The position numbers and the translations under genes are program-made. Of a stretch of 64,000 nt of DNA, positions 8,430-16,886 are shown in pieces. The stretch covers positions 124,001-188,000 of the forward strand of contig NZ_FOKI01000006.1 in NCBI RefSeq assembly GCF_900111985.1, given 5' to 3'. The first letter of the stretch is position 1. Every line of letters starts with the position of its first letter. The notes under the pieces are model-generated. The model was not told the origin of the DNA, did no database searches, and saw only the letters and a program-made list of their open reading frames with translations. The stretch is from Clostridium frigidicarnis (GTDB taxonomy: Bacteria; Bacillota; Clostridia; Clostridiales; Clostridiaceae).

Positions 8430-9566
8430 TTAAATCTCTTCACTTAATAGTTCATTAATCCAATCTTTAAATATTGGTTCATATCCCTTGTTTCTTATAG
8501 CCGTCTTTACCTCTAGTTCGCTTCTACTATCATTTATTTCAAATTGACTTTCTCCTCTTGACTCCTTATTTAATGTATGTCCACCTACTGCTGTGCTAAC
8601 TCCAGCTGACATCTTAGTTATACCTAATGGTATTAAATTATTTCTAAAACTTTCTTCTTCTCTAGTTGATATATTAATTCCACAATTAGGAAACATAATT
8701 CTTAATGCTATAATCCCTTGAACTAAGTCTTTATCATCTACTGGGTAAACTTCTTCAAAAATACCTGCATGTGGTCTTATTCTTGGTAGGGAAAAACTAA
8801 CATCTATATTCCCATATTTTTTCTGTAAATATAATCCATGTAGTGCTACAAAAAACAATTCTTTTCTCCAATGATTAAGACCTAGAAGTGCTCCAATATT
8901 TATACTTCTTATTCCAGCCCTACATCCTTCTTCTGGTGCATCTAATCTAAATTTATAATTCCTTTTTGGTCCCTTTAAATGCACTCTACTATAAATTTCT
9001 TCATCATATACTTCTTGATAAACAGTTATCCCATCTACTCCTAATTTAATTAAATATCTATATTCCTCTTCTTTCATAGGAAATACTTCTATGGAAACAG
9101 AAGAAAAGTATTTTTTCAAGACCTTAACAGCATCCCCTATATATTCAACTGGTGTATCTTTAGGTGATTCTCCCGTTAATAAAAGTATATGCTTAAACCC
9201 TTTTTCACTTATTTCTTTAGCTTCACTTTCTATTTCCTCTATATTAAGTTTTTTTCTAATAATATTATTTTCTATGTTATAACCACAATAGGCACATTTA
9301 TTTACACAATAATTAGCTATATACAGTGGCGTATATAAGAGTATTGTTTTTCCAAAGTATTGATTTGTTAGTTCATTAGCCTTTCTTGCCATATCTTCAA
9401 GATATAAATCTGATTTTGGGCTTAATAATATTAAAAAATCCTCTTCAGTTAACTTACTTTTATTCATTGAAAACTTAATATCCTGGTCTTTTACATTATC
9501 CCAAAACTTAGAAAAATCAAAATTTCTATATTTTTCAATTACATTATAAAAGCTCAATATGTTCAC
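8430..9566 (-). CDS. thiH: 2-iminoacetate synthase ThiH
   Basis: Radical SAM tyrosine lyase that supplies dehydroglycine to ThiG in anaerobes, with p-cresol as by-product. The 378-residue protein has the CxxxCxxC cluster motif in ANYCVNKCAYCGYN near residue 90, followed by HILLLTGESP (GE motif), VEVFPM-like and GVDGITVYQEVY segments, and the conserved LRLDAPE and RIGALLGL-like RSINIGALLGL region. A biotin and thiamine synthesis-associated C-terminal domain follows. It starts five bases after thiG ends. Choice of ThiH rather than the glycine oxidase ThiO fits an anaerobe. Confidence 0.95.
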   Translation of the reverse strand: MNILSFYNVIEKYRNFDFSKFWDNVKDQDIKFSMNKSKLTEEDFLILLSPKSDLYLEDMARKANELTNQYFGKTILLYTPLYIANYCVNKCAYCGYNIENNIIRKKLNIEEIESEAKEISEKGFKHILLLTGESPKDTPVEYIGDAVKVLKKYFSSVSIEVFPMKEEEYRYLIKLGVDGITVYQEVYDEEIYSRVHLKGPKRNYKFRLDAPEEGCRAGIRSINIGALLGLNHWRKELFFVALHGLYLQKKYGNIDVSFSLPRIRPHAGIFEEVYPVDDKDLVQGIIALRIMFPNCGINISTREEESFRNNLIPLGITKMSAGVSTAVGGHTLNKESRGESQFEINDSRSELEVKTAIRNKGYEPIFKDWINELLSEEI

Positions 9567-9571
9567 CTTCC

Positions 9572-10336
9572 TTATAATAAAAATCCAGTTAACGGAGAAG
9601 ATGCATTGGCTATTTTGCTTTTATTGCCCAAACCTGTCTTAAAAGCAATTCTTCCTGACTCTACAGCTAATGAAAATCCATAAGCCATTCCCATTGGATC
9701 TTTTGACGATGCTATTGCTGTATTTACAAGTACTGCTGCCGCTCCCATTTCCATAGCCATAGCTGCTTCTGATGGTCTTCCAATACCTGCATCTACAATT
9801 ACTGGTGCATCTATTTCATCTATCATGATTTCTATAATATCTTTTGCCCCAATTCCTCTATTAGATCCTATTGGTGATCCTAGTGGCATAACCGCAGCTG
9901 CTCCAGCTTCAACCATTCTTTTACCCATAATTAAATCTGGATTCATATAAGGTAAAACTATAAATCCTTCCTTAGCTAAAACCTCTGTAGCTTTTAATGT
10001 TTCTAAGTTATCTGGTAGTAAATATTTTGAATCATTTATAACTTCTATTTTTATAAAATCTCCACAACCCATAGCTTTAGCTATTCTTGCTATCCTAATT
10101 GCCTCCTCTGCATTTCTTGCTCCTGAAGTATTAGGTAAAAGAGTTATATTTTTAGGTATATATTCCAATATATTTTCTTCTTTATTATCCAGATCTACTC
10201 TTCTTATTGCCATTGTGACTATTTCTGTTCTACATTTATCTATAACTTGTGGCAATATTTTATTATTTCCATACTTTCCTGTGCCTATAAATAATCTACT
10301 ATTAAATTCTTTTCCACCTAAAATTAATTTGTCCAT
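9572..10336 (-). CDS. thiG: Thiazole synthase ThiG
   Basis: Condenses deoxyxylulose-5-phosphate, dehydroglycine and sulfur from ThiS thiocarboxylate into the thiazole phosphate. The 254-residue TIM barrel has the expected family segments: [10 protein letters not shown] near the N-terminus, [11 protein letters not shown] with the Schiff-base region, [81 protein letters not shown] and [10 protein letters not shown]. It lies between thiF and thiH with short spacers in the operon. Confidence 0.97.
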   Translation of the reverse strand: MDKLILGGKEFNSRLFIGTGKYGNNKILPQVIDKCRTEIVTMAIRRVDLDNKEENILEYIPKNITLLPNTSGARNAEEAIRIARIAKAMGCGDFIKIEVINDSKYLLPDNLETLKATEVLAKEGFIVLPYMNPDLIMGKRMVEAGAAAVMPLGSPIGSNRGIGAKDIIEIMIDEIDAPVIVDAGIGRPSEAAMAMEMGAAAVLVNTAIASSKDPMGMAYGFSLAVESGRIAFKTGLGNKSKIANASSPLTGFLL

Positions 10337-10349
10337 CCTTATCTCCCCT

Positions 10350-11156
10350 TTAAACTTTTTCTTCTCCTAAAAGAATTCTTAAAACCATATTAGCCTCATG
10401 ATGAGCTACTATTCCTACTCTTGGTGCCATAAGTCCACAACCAATTTTCGCTTCACTTTCTTCATCACCACACAAATAGAGTCTAGAATTTATTTTTCTT
10501 GTTTTTATTAAGTTGTTTGAAAAATATCCCGCCATGCCAGATGCTGAAACCACCTTAACAGTTGATATATTCTTTAAAACCTCGCTTATTAACATAACCT
10601 TATTTTCTACATTATCAAAAGCTTCAACCACAATGTCTATATCACTAAACAATTCTCTTATATTCTCTTTAGTTACATATTCATCCACATCGTCCACTTT
10701 TATAAAAGGATTAATATTCTTTATAGTTTCTTTAAGTCCCTTACTTTTCTTCATTCCTATTTGATTTATAAAATATTGTTGTCTATTTAAATTACTAGGC
10801 TCTACTAAATCAAAATCTACTATTCTTAAAAATCCTACTCCTACTCTAGCTAATGCTATTGCTACATTTGAGCCCAATCCACCAAGTCCTGCTATTGCAA
10901 CCCTTGAATTTTTTATTCTTTCATAAACATAAGGAGTGTGCCTACTCATCATTAGATTTTTTAATTCTTCATCATTAGGAATTTCTCCACATTTTATTAT
11001 TACAATTTTATCCCCTTCACTCACTACCTTATCTTCTTCAATAGGAAATCCATTTAATATTAAAATGTCTCCATTAGGTTTTATTCTTTCTTTAATTCCA
11101 AAGCACCTAATTCCCTCCTGAAAATTCATCCCTTTTTCATTTACATAAACTTTCAT
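10350..11156 (-). CDS. thiF: ThiF-family sulfur carrier adenylyltransferase with N-terminal ThiS-like domain
   Basis: E1-like enzyme that should adenylate the C-terminus of ThiS. The 268-residue protein has about 65 N-terminal residues ([20 protein letters not shown] to [10 protein letters not shown]) shaped like a ubiquitin-like domain, then the Rossmann ATP site [35 protein letters not shown] (catalytic Arg/Gln region), [19 protein letters not shown] and [18 protein letters not shown]. This is the ThiF subfamily found in anaerobes with a fused N-terminus. The CxxC pairs of E. coli-type ThiF zinc binding are not apparent. The ATG follows the thiS stop codon with no gap; its ribosome site lies in the last codons of thiS. 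Confidence 0.9.
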   Translation of the reverse strand: MKVYVNEKGMNFQEGIRCFGIKERIKPNGDILILNGFPIEEDKVVSEGDKIVIIKCGEIPNDEELKNLMMSRHTPYVYERIKNSRVAIAGLGGLGSNVAIALARVGVGFLRIVDFDLVEPSNLNRQQYFINQIGMKKSKGLKETIKNINPFIKVDDVDEYVTKENIRELFSDIDIVVEAFDNVENKVMLISEVLKNISTVKVVSASGMAGYFSNNLIKTRKINSRLYLCGDEESEAKIGCGLMAPRVGIVAHHEANMVLRILLGEEKV

Positions 11157-11351
11157 TTAGCCTCCTCCAACAAAACTTATAATTTCTATTTTACTGTTTT
11201 CGTAAAGATTAACTTCCTCAAAATCATCTCTTAAAATTATATTTCCATTAACTTCTACAACCACTTTATTCTCTAGTAAGTTTAATTTTTTTAGCAGTTC
11301 CTTAACTGTAATTCCATTACAAACAGTTACATCCTTATCATTAACCACCAT
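11157..11351 (-). CDS. thiS: Sulfur carrier protein ThiS
   Basis: Ubiquitin-fold protein of 64 residues whose C-terminal glycine becomes the thiocarboxylate sulfur donor for thiazole. I use the ATG at 11351, which has GGAGGGG at proper distance; a longer open frame from 11390 has no ribosome site. The sequence has V(N)GNIILRDDF (family V-N-x-x-x-x-R/P) and ends SFVGGG, the required glycine tail. First gene of the operon, downstream of the riboswitch. Confidence 0.93.
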   Translation of the reverse strand: MVVNDKDVTVCNGITVKELLKKLNLLENKVVVEVNGNIILRDDFEEVNLYENSKIEIISFVGGG

Positions 11352-11400
11352 ACTACCCCTCCTTTCTTCATTAAGTGATTCTAGGTTCAAATAAATACAA

Positions 11401-11438
11401 AAAAGTCACTCCTTGCCTTTAAAGCTAGAAATGACTTT
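11401..11438 (-). terminator. Second leader hairpin before thiS
   Basis: On the minus strand AAAGTCA and TGACTTTT can pair across a 23-base loop and are followed by a T-rich run (TTTTTTGTATTTAT). It lies between the riboswitch terminator and thiS, 50 bases from the start codon. It may be an additional attenuator; the stem is short. Confidence 0.45.
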
Positions 11439-11485
11439 ACTATAAATAGTGTTTACTTAACTAATTTATCAGTAAGTAAAACAAA

Positions 11486-11507
11486 AAGGCTTGCCTAGGC
11501 AAGCCTT
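11486..11507 (-). terminator. Attenuator terminator downstream of TPP riboswitch
   Basis: A perfect 22-base palindrome (AAGGCTTGCC, TA, GGCAAGCCTT) followed on the minus strand by TTTTTGTTTTA. It sits 44 bases after the riboswitch aptamer and about 135 before thiS, the expected place for the expression platform that stops transcription when TPP is bound. Confidence 0.85.
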
Positions 11508-11550
11508 ACTAATCAAATTACAACGTAATAAAATAACTTTGCAATTATTA

Positions 11551-11640
11551 TAGCTTTCCTACGTTGGTGTTAACCACATCAGGTTCAAGGGTTAAAGCTC
11601 ACTGCTTCTCTCAGCTTATTATAATAAGCACCCCTAGCTT
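11551..11640 (-). promoter_or_regulatory. TPP riboswitch (thi box)
   Basis: On the minus strand the conserved thi-box elements appear in order: AGGGGTGC, then CTGAGAG, then ACCCTTGAACCTGAT, then TGGTTAACACCAACGTAGG, with P1 arms containing AAAGCTA on both sides. This is the aptamer that binds thiamine pyrophosphate. It lies in the leader of the thiSFGHCE operon between its promoter and a perfect intrinsic terminator, so the regulation is by transcription attenuation. Confidence 0.95.
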
Positions 11641-11669
11641 TAAATATCATTATTAAATTCTACAGCATC

Positions 11670-11698
11670 ATTATATACCTTGAAATTTATTTTGTAAA
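11670..11698 (-). promoter_or_regulatory. Sigma-A promoter of the thiamine operon
   Basis: On the minus strand TTTACA (-35, 11693-11698) and a perfect TATAAT (-10, 11670-11675) are separated by 17 bases. The predicted start of transcription is about 25 bases before the riboswitch. Confidence 0.75.
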
Positions 11699-11785
11699 CA
11701 TTTTCTTGTTTTAATATCTATTAATAAAACAATTATCATTTTAAACTTAAAATGCAATTAATAAAACATCTTAAACTAAACAATA

Positions 11786-12160
11786 TTATTTTAAAGTTAA
11801 TTCAACACTCCTAAATTTTACTTCTTCGTTTAATTCATTAGACAGTTCTTTTGCTATTTCTTCTGCATGCCACTTATATTGCCACTTATCAGCATTTTTT
11901 AACGATACCTTTTTTATTGTTCTATTTTCTCTAAACTCTAGAAATTTCCCATCACTAAACTGCACTACATAAATTGTTGTAGTATCAAAATAGTATAATT
12001 CTAAACTTTCTTCTTTGCATTGTTTTTTTATTCCTTCATTTGTGTGAACTGTATATGTTTTTTTTCCCTCTAGTTCTCTTCTATCTACAACTTGACCAAA
12101 ATACTCTATACCATTCTCACTAAAGCATACATCATACCCTATTGGAAAAATAAAGTTCAT
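11786..12160 (-). CDS. Hypothetical protein (124 aa)
   Basis: A soluble 124-residue protein with a beta-rich first half (IGYDVCFSENGIEYFGQVVD, ending TYTVHTNEG) that resembles small SH3- or KOW-like barrels, then a basic stretch and a helical WQYKWHAEEIAKELSNELN segment. Good ribosome site AGGAG before the ATG. Single-gene unit upstream of the thi promoter, transcribed in the same direction. I do not recognise the family. Confidence 0.6.
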   Translation of the reverse strand: MNFIFPIGYDVCFSENGIEYFGQVVDRRELEGKKTYTVHTNEGIKKQCKEESLELYYFDTTTIYVVQFSDGKFLEFRENRTIKKVSLKNADKWQYKWHAEEIAKELSNELNEEVKFRSVELTLK

Positions 12161-12406
12161 AATAACTCCTCCTATGTTTTAAGGTTTTAATAATTAATTT
12201 ATTAACATTCTTATTTTTTTCTCATATCATTAATACTTTAATAATATATTATCTATTATTATAATACATTGTATATATATGTAAAGTATACATTATTAGT
12301 ATAATATATATTATATTATATTGTCACAATTGCTATATTTTATGATAAAATACATCTGAACCATTACACTATTAAATCAACATTAAATAAAGGAGCTTAT
12401 TAAATA

Positions 12407-13846
12407 ATGTTAAAACATTTAAAAGAAAATAAAGATATACAACATATTATTGAATTGTTTAAGTCTAATTCTATAGAAAAAATTAAAAGTTTAGAAAATA
12501 GTAGCACTACTAGTTCTAATGTTAAATTTATAGCTAGTCTTTCGAGTATTATATTATCTATATCATCTCCAATCAAAAATATAATAAAAAGATTATTGAT
12601 TGTAACTACTAAAGTAAGTAGCTACAGTATACAGTTAGAATATTTTTCTAAAGATTTAAAGTCAACTTCATCAACATTAAAAAACTCAACTAATATTTTA
12701 TTGAGTTCAGTACAGGAAACTAATTCAGCTTTAAATGAAATAGCTAATTCCTCTACTTCTAATTCTGAGTATATTAATGAAATTTCTAATAAAAGTAGTG
12801 AAATTTCATCCCATATATCAACAAATGCTACTACTCTAAATAAAATTGTACAAGTTACCCAAGAGTTATCAAGTGAATCTATTGGTATGGAAAACGATAT
12901 GAAAAATCTTATGACTCTTGTAGGCGAAATCCAAAAATTAATGGAAGGAATAAACGGCATAGCATCACAAACTAATCTTTTAGCATTAAACGCTTCTATA
13001 GAAGCTGCCAGAGCTGGAGAACATGGAAAAGGCTTTTCTGTTGTAGCTGATGAAGTAAAAAAACTTTCTGAAACTACTACTGTGCAATTAAATGATATGA
13101 AAAACTTTGTTGAAAAAATAGAAGCTGCTTCAAAACAGTCTATAAATAGCGTGTCACACACTATTACTTCTATAGACTCTATGGAAAGCTATACAAAAGA
13201 TATGAGTGATATATTTGAAGATACAACAAAACACATTGAAGAAATATCAAATGATATATCTACATTAGCATCTAATATGGAGGAAATAAGTGCATCCACA
13301 GAAGAGGTAAATGCAGCAATGGAAGTTATTGCTGATAACGTATCTTTAATTAATGATGAATCAATAAACATAGACTCAAAAGCTGAGAACGTAAAAAATA
13401 TAGGACTTGGAATTGATGAGTTAGATGATGAGATAACTGAGCTTACTAAATTAAGTTCTAACTTAACTAAAGATGACCATTTTTCTTTATCACACCACGA
13501 TTTTATTGAAGCTTTAGATTCTGCTATTTCAGCTCATGAATCCTGGGTAAAAACCCTAGAATATATGAGCGAAAATATGACACTAAAACCTCTACAATTA
13601 AACTCTAATAGATGTGGATTTGGTCACTTTTATAATTCTATAACTCCTTCTAATGAAAATATTTTAGAAATTTGGAAAAGTATAGATGTTCTTCATAAAG
13701 ATTTTCATAATCTTGGACACGTAGCAATAGATGCTATTAAGAAAAACAATAAATCTTCTGCGTTAAATACTACAAAACAAGCAAGAGATTTATCCATAAA
13801 GTTAATTTCAATGCTAGAAAAAATAAAATCTCTGGCTAAAAATTAA
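12407..13846 (+). CDS. Cytoplasmic methyl-accepting chemotaxis protein with CZB zinc-binding domain
   Basis: Chemoreceptor of 479 residues. There is no clear periplasmic domain; residues 40-70 are moderately hydrophobic but poor as a membrane helix, so it is probably cytosolic. The signalling domain spans about 75-350 with the tip motif [20 protein letters not shown] at about 185-204 and [14 protein letters not shown] after it. A C-terminal chemoreceptor zinc-binding (CZB) domain follows at about 360-470: AHESW (His377), CGFGHFY (Cys403) and [10 protein letters not shown] (His430, His434) give the 3-His/1-Cys site. CZB domains sense zinc or oxidants such as hypochlorous acid. AAAGGAG precedes the ATG. 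Orphan; no che genes nearby. Confidence 0.92.
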   Translation: MLKHLKENKDIQHIIELFKSNSIEKIKSLENSSTTSSNVKFIASLSSIILSISSPIKNIIKRLLIVTTKVSSYSIQLEYFSKDLKSTSSTLKNSTNILLSSVQETNSALNEIANSSTSNSEYINEISNKSSEISSHISTNATTLNKIVQVTQELSSESIGMENDMKNLMTLVGEIQKLMEGINGIASQTNLLALNASIEAARAGEHGKGFSVVADEVKKLSETTTVQLNDMKNFVEKIEAASKQSINSVSHTITSIDSMESYTKDMSDIFEDTTKHIEEISNDISTLASNMEEISASTEEVNAAMEVIADNVSLINDESINIDSKAENVKNIGLGIDELDDEITELTKLSSNLTKDDHFSLSHHDFIEALDSAISAHESWVKTLEYMSENMTLKPLQLNSNRCGFGHFYNSITPSNENILEIWKSIDVLHKDFHNLGHVAIDAIKKNNKSSALNTTKQARDLSIKLISMLEKIKSLAKN

Positions 13847-14228
13847 TATATGGATTTACCAAAAATTAATATTACGTCCTATTAATTAACTATATATTTC
13901 CTAATTTTTCTATCTATTTTTTCCCATTTTATACTAAGCATTATATAAAATTTCAAATAAAGTCCGAATAAATTTATCTAAATGAAAATTTACTCGGACT
14001 TTGTTTGAATTATTCATAATTTCCCCATATATTGATATTTTTTTACTCTCCTTCGTATTCCTTGACATTTTTCGTACTTTGTAGTATAAAGTAGTTGCCA
14101 CACTTTTTAATATGTTAAATAATACACATATTTCTTCTTGCCCAGAATTAGTGTGGCGCCCATTTGATTTAATTTATTTTAATCTGAAATATAAAGTTCA
14201 AATTAAAAATATCATGAAAGTCTATTAT
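13847..14228. other. Intergenic region with terminator and a long-range inverted repeat
   Basis: Apart from the chemoreceptor terminator, the only structure is GCCACACT (about 14097) and AGTGTGGC (about 14148), a perfect 8-bp inverted repeat 40 bases apart. No gene is visible. Confidence 0.45.
13959..14002 (+). terminator. Terminator after the chemoreceptor gene
   Basis: AAAGTCCGAATAAAT pairs with ATTTACTCGGACTTT (one mismatch) and is followed by TTGTTTG, about 110 bases past the stop codon. Confidence 0.75.
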
Positions 14229-14471
14229 TCAAAATATAGATTTAATCTCAACGTCATCCCACAAATTTTTTAGTAACCCCTCATTTAAAGAAGCCTCATT
14301 TATAAATTCATCTGGATTTTTAAACGTTTTCAAATCCCCCATATATCCATATCTTATAAAAGAAATTCCATCATCTGTGTTGCTTATACCATAAAATCTA
14401 TTTTTATATTTAATATCAAATTCATGTCCTACATCTAAATCTTTATGAAAATCTGATAAACTGTAACTCAA
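14229..14471 (-). CDS. Small hypothetical protein (80 aa)
   Basis: An 80-residue acidic soluble protein starting MSYSLSDFHKDLDVGHEFDI, with alternating hydrophobic residues suggesting a small beta-sheet domain (YKNRFYGISNTDDGISFIRY) and a helical C-terminus ending DDVEIKSIF. AGGAGTG precedes the ATG at good distance. No family recognised. It lies downstream of an HD-domain gene in the same direction but is 100 bases away. Confidence 0.55.
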   Translation of the reverse strand: MSYSLSDFHKDLDVGHEFDIKYKNRFYGISNTDDGISFIRYGYMGDLKTFKNPDEFINEASLNEGLLKNLWDDVEIKSIF

Positions 14472-14575
14472 TATACCACACTCCTAAAATTTTCAAATTA
14501 ATTTCATATTATATAATTCTTTATTTGTATAGAATATACCTTGCAGTTTTCAAAAAATATACATTTTTAAGAAAA

Positions 14576-15247
14576 TTATAACATTTTACTCAATTGAGGT
14601 TCATCTATATTATTATTGGCACTAACTATATGAATAAATTCTTTTATGCTTTTTTTGGTTTCATCTATTTTTTCCTTATCGAGCCCTCCTCTACCTAATC
14701 TATCACTTAACGATACTAGTGCTACTTCTTTTAATGAAGTATCTTTTAAAAGCCCCTCGATATCACTAAAAGGTAATTTTTTAACTATAAATAGCGGATT
14801 CATATGATACTTTACTAATGCACTTACCTTTTGTACAAACTCTTCGCTTTCATTAAAATTTCTTAAAAACTCTTTTGCCATATCACTCCCTACTCTATCA
14901 TGATCATAAGAAGTCCACCGTCCTTTTCTTAGTTTCGTAGTTGGAGTTTTCCCTATATCATGCAAAAGTAAAGACCACATATAAACTCTTTCATCTTCGC
15001 TGTAATGCCTATAATTTACTCCTTGATCAACAACCATCATAACATGATTAAAAGTGTTTCCCTCTGGATGATATTTAGGATTTTGTAAAACTCTTTTCAA
15101 GTCACTAATCATTGAAAATGGATATAAGTTTAACTTTCCCTCTTCTAGCATTTTATTTATATATTCAGACGGCTTACTGTCATTTAATAAATGGTACTGA
15201 ATCTCTTCAAAAATCTTCTTATCTTCACTGTTCAACTTAATCACCAT
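14576..15247 (-). CDS. HD-domain phosphohydrolase-like protein
   Basis: A 223-residue protein with an HD metal-dependent phosphohydrolase core: NHVMMVVDQ (first His), LLLHDIGKTPTTKLRKGRWT (HD pair), YDHDRVGSDMAKEFL, and VKYHMNPL (later His). This arrangement resembles the HD half of bacterial tRNA nucleotidyltransferases and relatives, but no nucleotidyltransferase domain is present, so it is a stand-alone HD protein. The start is uncertain: the ATG at 15247 directly abuts AAAGG, and a GTG or TTG a few codons later has better spacing. Substrate unknown. Confidence 0.75.
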   Translation of the reverse strand: MVIKLNSEDKKIFEEIQYHLLNDSKPSEYINKMLEEGKLNLYPFSMISDLKRVLQNPKYHPEGNTFNHVMMVVDQGVNYRHYSEDERVYMWSLLLHDIGKTPTTKLRKGRWTSYDHDRVGSDMAKEFLRNFNESEEFVQKVSALVKYHMNPLFIVKKLPFSDIEGLLKDTSLKEVALVSLSDRLGRGGLDKEKIDETKKSIKEFIHIVSANNNIDEPQLSKML

Positions 15248-15723
15248 CCTTTAATGTTATCATATATATTTTATACTTAATTTTAAAATATATAATAACT
15301 TTTTAAAAAAGGCTATGCCCTCTTTTAGTGACAAATTGATGTTGAAAATCACAGATTTTCTTTAATTATATTTTTTTATTTTTAAAATCTTCCTGAGAAG
15401 ATTCATCCACAACTTGCAACTTGTAATTTTTCACTCATTAAAGTTTTCAACTAAAAAATCTATATATTTTAATAGTTATCAAAGTTATCCTCAGATTTGA
15501 AATTTTATAATATCCTATAAAGTGAAAAAGTACCTATGACATTTTTTAAGTTACAAGTGTCAAGTTATGGTTAAAAATCACAAATTTTCTTTAAAATATT
15601 TTCATTTTAGAGATCTTCGTTAGAAGTTTTCACTCTTAACTTATCACTACTTTAAAATTTATACTTCTATACAAATATAATAAGAGCTATGTTATAAACA
15701 TAGCCCTTTATTTTAATTAAATA
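15248..15723. repeat. Gene-free region with two copies of a dispersed repeat
   Basis: Two related blocks are visible: about 15326-15465 (GTTGAAAATCACAGATTTTC, then CTTCCTGAGAAGATTCATCC, then CAACTTGCAACTTGT) and about 15547-15655 (GGTTAAAAATCACAAATTTT, then GATCTTCGTTAGAAGTTTTC). Matching blocks occur at 18377-18585, 45160-45300 and in parts of 51541-51810. No gene is present. The ECF transporter terminator closes the region. Confidence 0.6.
15682..15708 (-). terminator. Terminator of the ECF S-component gene
   Basis: On the minus strand GGGCTATGT pairs with ACATAGCTC around a short loop, just after the stop codon at 15724, followed by TTATTATATTTG. Confidence 0.7.
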
Positions 15724-16311
15724 TTATATTCTTCTTGATTTTCTTATAGCCTGTACTATTGCCACAGTTATAACAGCTGCTGCTATGGCTTCTAACACAC
15801 CATTTGTATATATAAGGCTTTTTATTAAGGTCTTAGCACCCTCTAGAGACGTTTGTTTAGCTTTTGCATACTTATCTATATGTAATGCGAATAACATTCC
15901 CATTACACCGATTGTGTTAGTTAAAGACCCTATTAAGGCAGCGACTCCTATTCTAATAGATTCATTTTTAATTTTTAGAATTTTGTACACTCCGTAAGTA
16001 GTTAATGGTATTAATAACCTTGGAAGTATAGACACCCTCGGATCTATAAATGCAAATGATAAAAGATTAGGTGCCATTAAATTTTGAAAGAAACTAAATC
16101 CACCAAACATAAATGCTATAGCGAGTCCAACTTTAGGGCCTTCAATTAAGACTCCTATTATTACTGGTATATGCATTATTGTGAGTCTTGCCACTGGTAA
16201 TTGTATAAAACCATATCCTGTGACGCCTAAAAAGATTGTTATTCCTGATAGTAGCCCTACAATTGTCATTTGTCTTACTTTACTACTATGAGAATTAAAA
16301 GTTTTGTTCAT
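15724..16311 (-). CDS. ECF-type vitamin transporter substrate-binding (S) component
   Basis: A 195-residue protein with about six membrane helices, basic start MNKTFNSHSSKVRQ, and the signature VARLTIMHIPVIIGVLIEGP followed by FMFGGFSFFQN and DPRVSILPRLLIPLTTYGVY. This pattern is typical of energy-coupling-factor S components of the pantothenate/folate/HMP group, which capture a vitamin and use shared EcfA1A2T modules encoded elsewhere. The vitamin cannot be assigned safely. GGGAGG precedes the ATG. No thi box lies in front of it; a hairpin occurs in its leader. Single gene. Confidence 0.82.
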   Translation of the reverse strand: MNKTFNSHSSKVRQMTIVGLLSGITIFLGVTGYGFIQLPVARLTIMHIPVIIGVLIEGPKVGLAIAFMFGGFSFFQNLMAPNLLSFAFIDPRVSILPRLLIPLTTYGVYKILKIKNESIRIGVAALIGSLTNTIGVMGMLFALHIDKYAKAKQTSLEGAKTLIKSLIYTNGVLEAIAAAVITVAIVQAIRKSRRI

Positions 16312-16325
16312 AACTACCTCCCACT

Positions 16326-16347
16326 CTCACTCCTATAAGGATGTGAG
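16326..16347 (-). promoter_or_regulatory. Leader hairpin before ECF S component
   Basis: CTCAC-TCC and GGA-GTGAG pair (one bulge) immediately upstream of the GGGAGG ribosome site on the minus strand. It could modulate translation or be the end of a small regulatory leader; no known riboswitch consensus is recognised. Confidence 0.35.
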
Positions 16348-16610
16348 TTGTTCAAAGAAAAATTTTTTTTTAAAGTTCAGTTTCAAAATTGAATACTGAC
16401 AAAAATATTTTAACATTTTTCAAACAAATTTCAACAATTACTTTTCTCAAAAAACAAGGTTTATACAAATTATTCCTCGCGAGGGTACTATTAATAAGTA
16501 TTTCCTTCTTTTTTATAGGTTATTTTATTTTTTCATGGATACAATACTATTACAAGGTAAACAAAACAAACTTACCTTGAAATATAAAGTATTAAGAGGA
16601 GGAATTTATT

Positions 16611-16793
16611 ATGTCAAAAACATTAATACCAGAAGCAAAAAATGGTTTATCAAACTTCAAAAATGAGGTTGCAAGTGAAATGGGAGTACCATTCAAAGAA
16701 TACAATGGAGACTTATCTTCTAAACAATGTGGATCAGTTGGCGGAGAAATGGTTAAGAGAATGGTAGAACAATATGAAAGAGGAATGAAATAA
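16611..16793 (+). CDS. Small acid-soluble spore protein, alpha/beta type
   Basis: DNA-coating protein of dormant spores that protects against UV and is degraded at germination. The 60-residue sequence matches the family throughout: a helix around NFKNEVASEMGV, which contains the germination protease (GPR) cut region, then GDLSSKQCGSVGGEMVKRMV with the conserved GxxGGxMVKRM motif. A strong AGAGGAGG site precedes the ATG, as usual for these highly expressed genes. The single cysteine in the SSKQCGSVGG turn is unusual; most family members have Ala or Arg nearby. Forespore sigma-G control is expected from the family, but I could not define the promoter with confidence. Confidence 0.95.
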   Translation: MSKTLIPEAKNGLSNFKNEVASEMGVPFKEYNGDLSSKQCGSVGGEMVKRMVEQYERGMK

Positions 16794-16810
16794 TATTGTT
16801 CAAAGCTTAA

Positions 16811-16850
16811 AGAAGCTATGTGAGAAATTGAAATTTCTCACATAGCTTCT
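16811..16850. terminator. Bidirectional terminator after the SASP gene
   Basis: An almost uninterrupted stem of about 19 bp (left arm AGAAGCTATGTGAGAAAT) between the convergent SASP and phosphodiesterase genes. Confidence 0.9.
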
Positions 16851-16886
16851 CCTATTTGCAACGTAAATTCATAATATTTTCACTAT

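Noticed and set aside
12622-13161. 179-codon frame antisense to the chemoreceptor
   Set aside because: It mirrors the biased codons of the strong plus-strand gene and has no ribosome site.
15248-15723. CRISPR array suspected from repeated blocks
   Set aside because: Repeat units are diverged, irregularly spaced, and lack constant-length spacers or cas genes.
16389-16580. 63-codon plus-strand frame with a membrane-like helix upstream of the SASP gene
   Set aside because: No ribosome binding site at its start and it covers the region where the SASP promoter must lie; the composition is typical of AT-rich noise.
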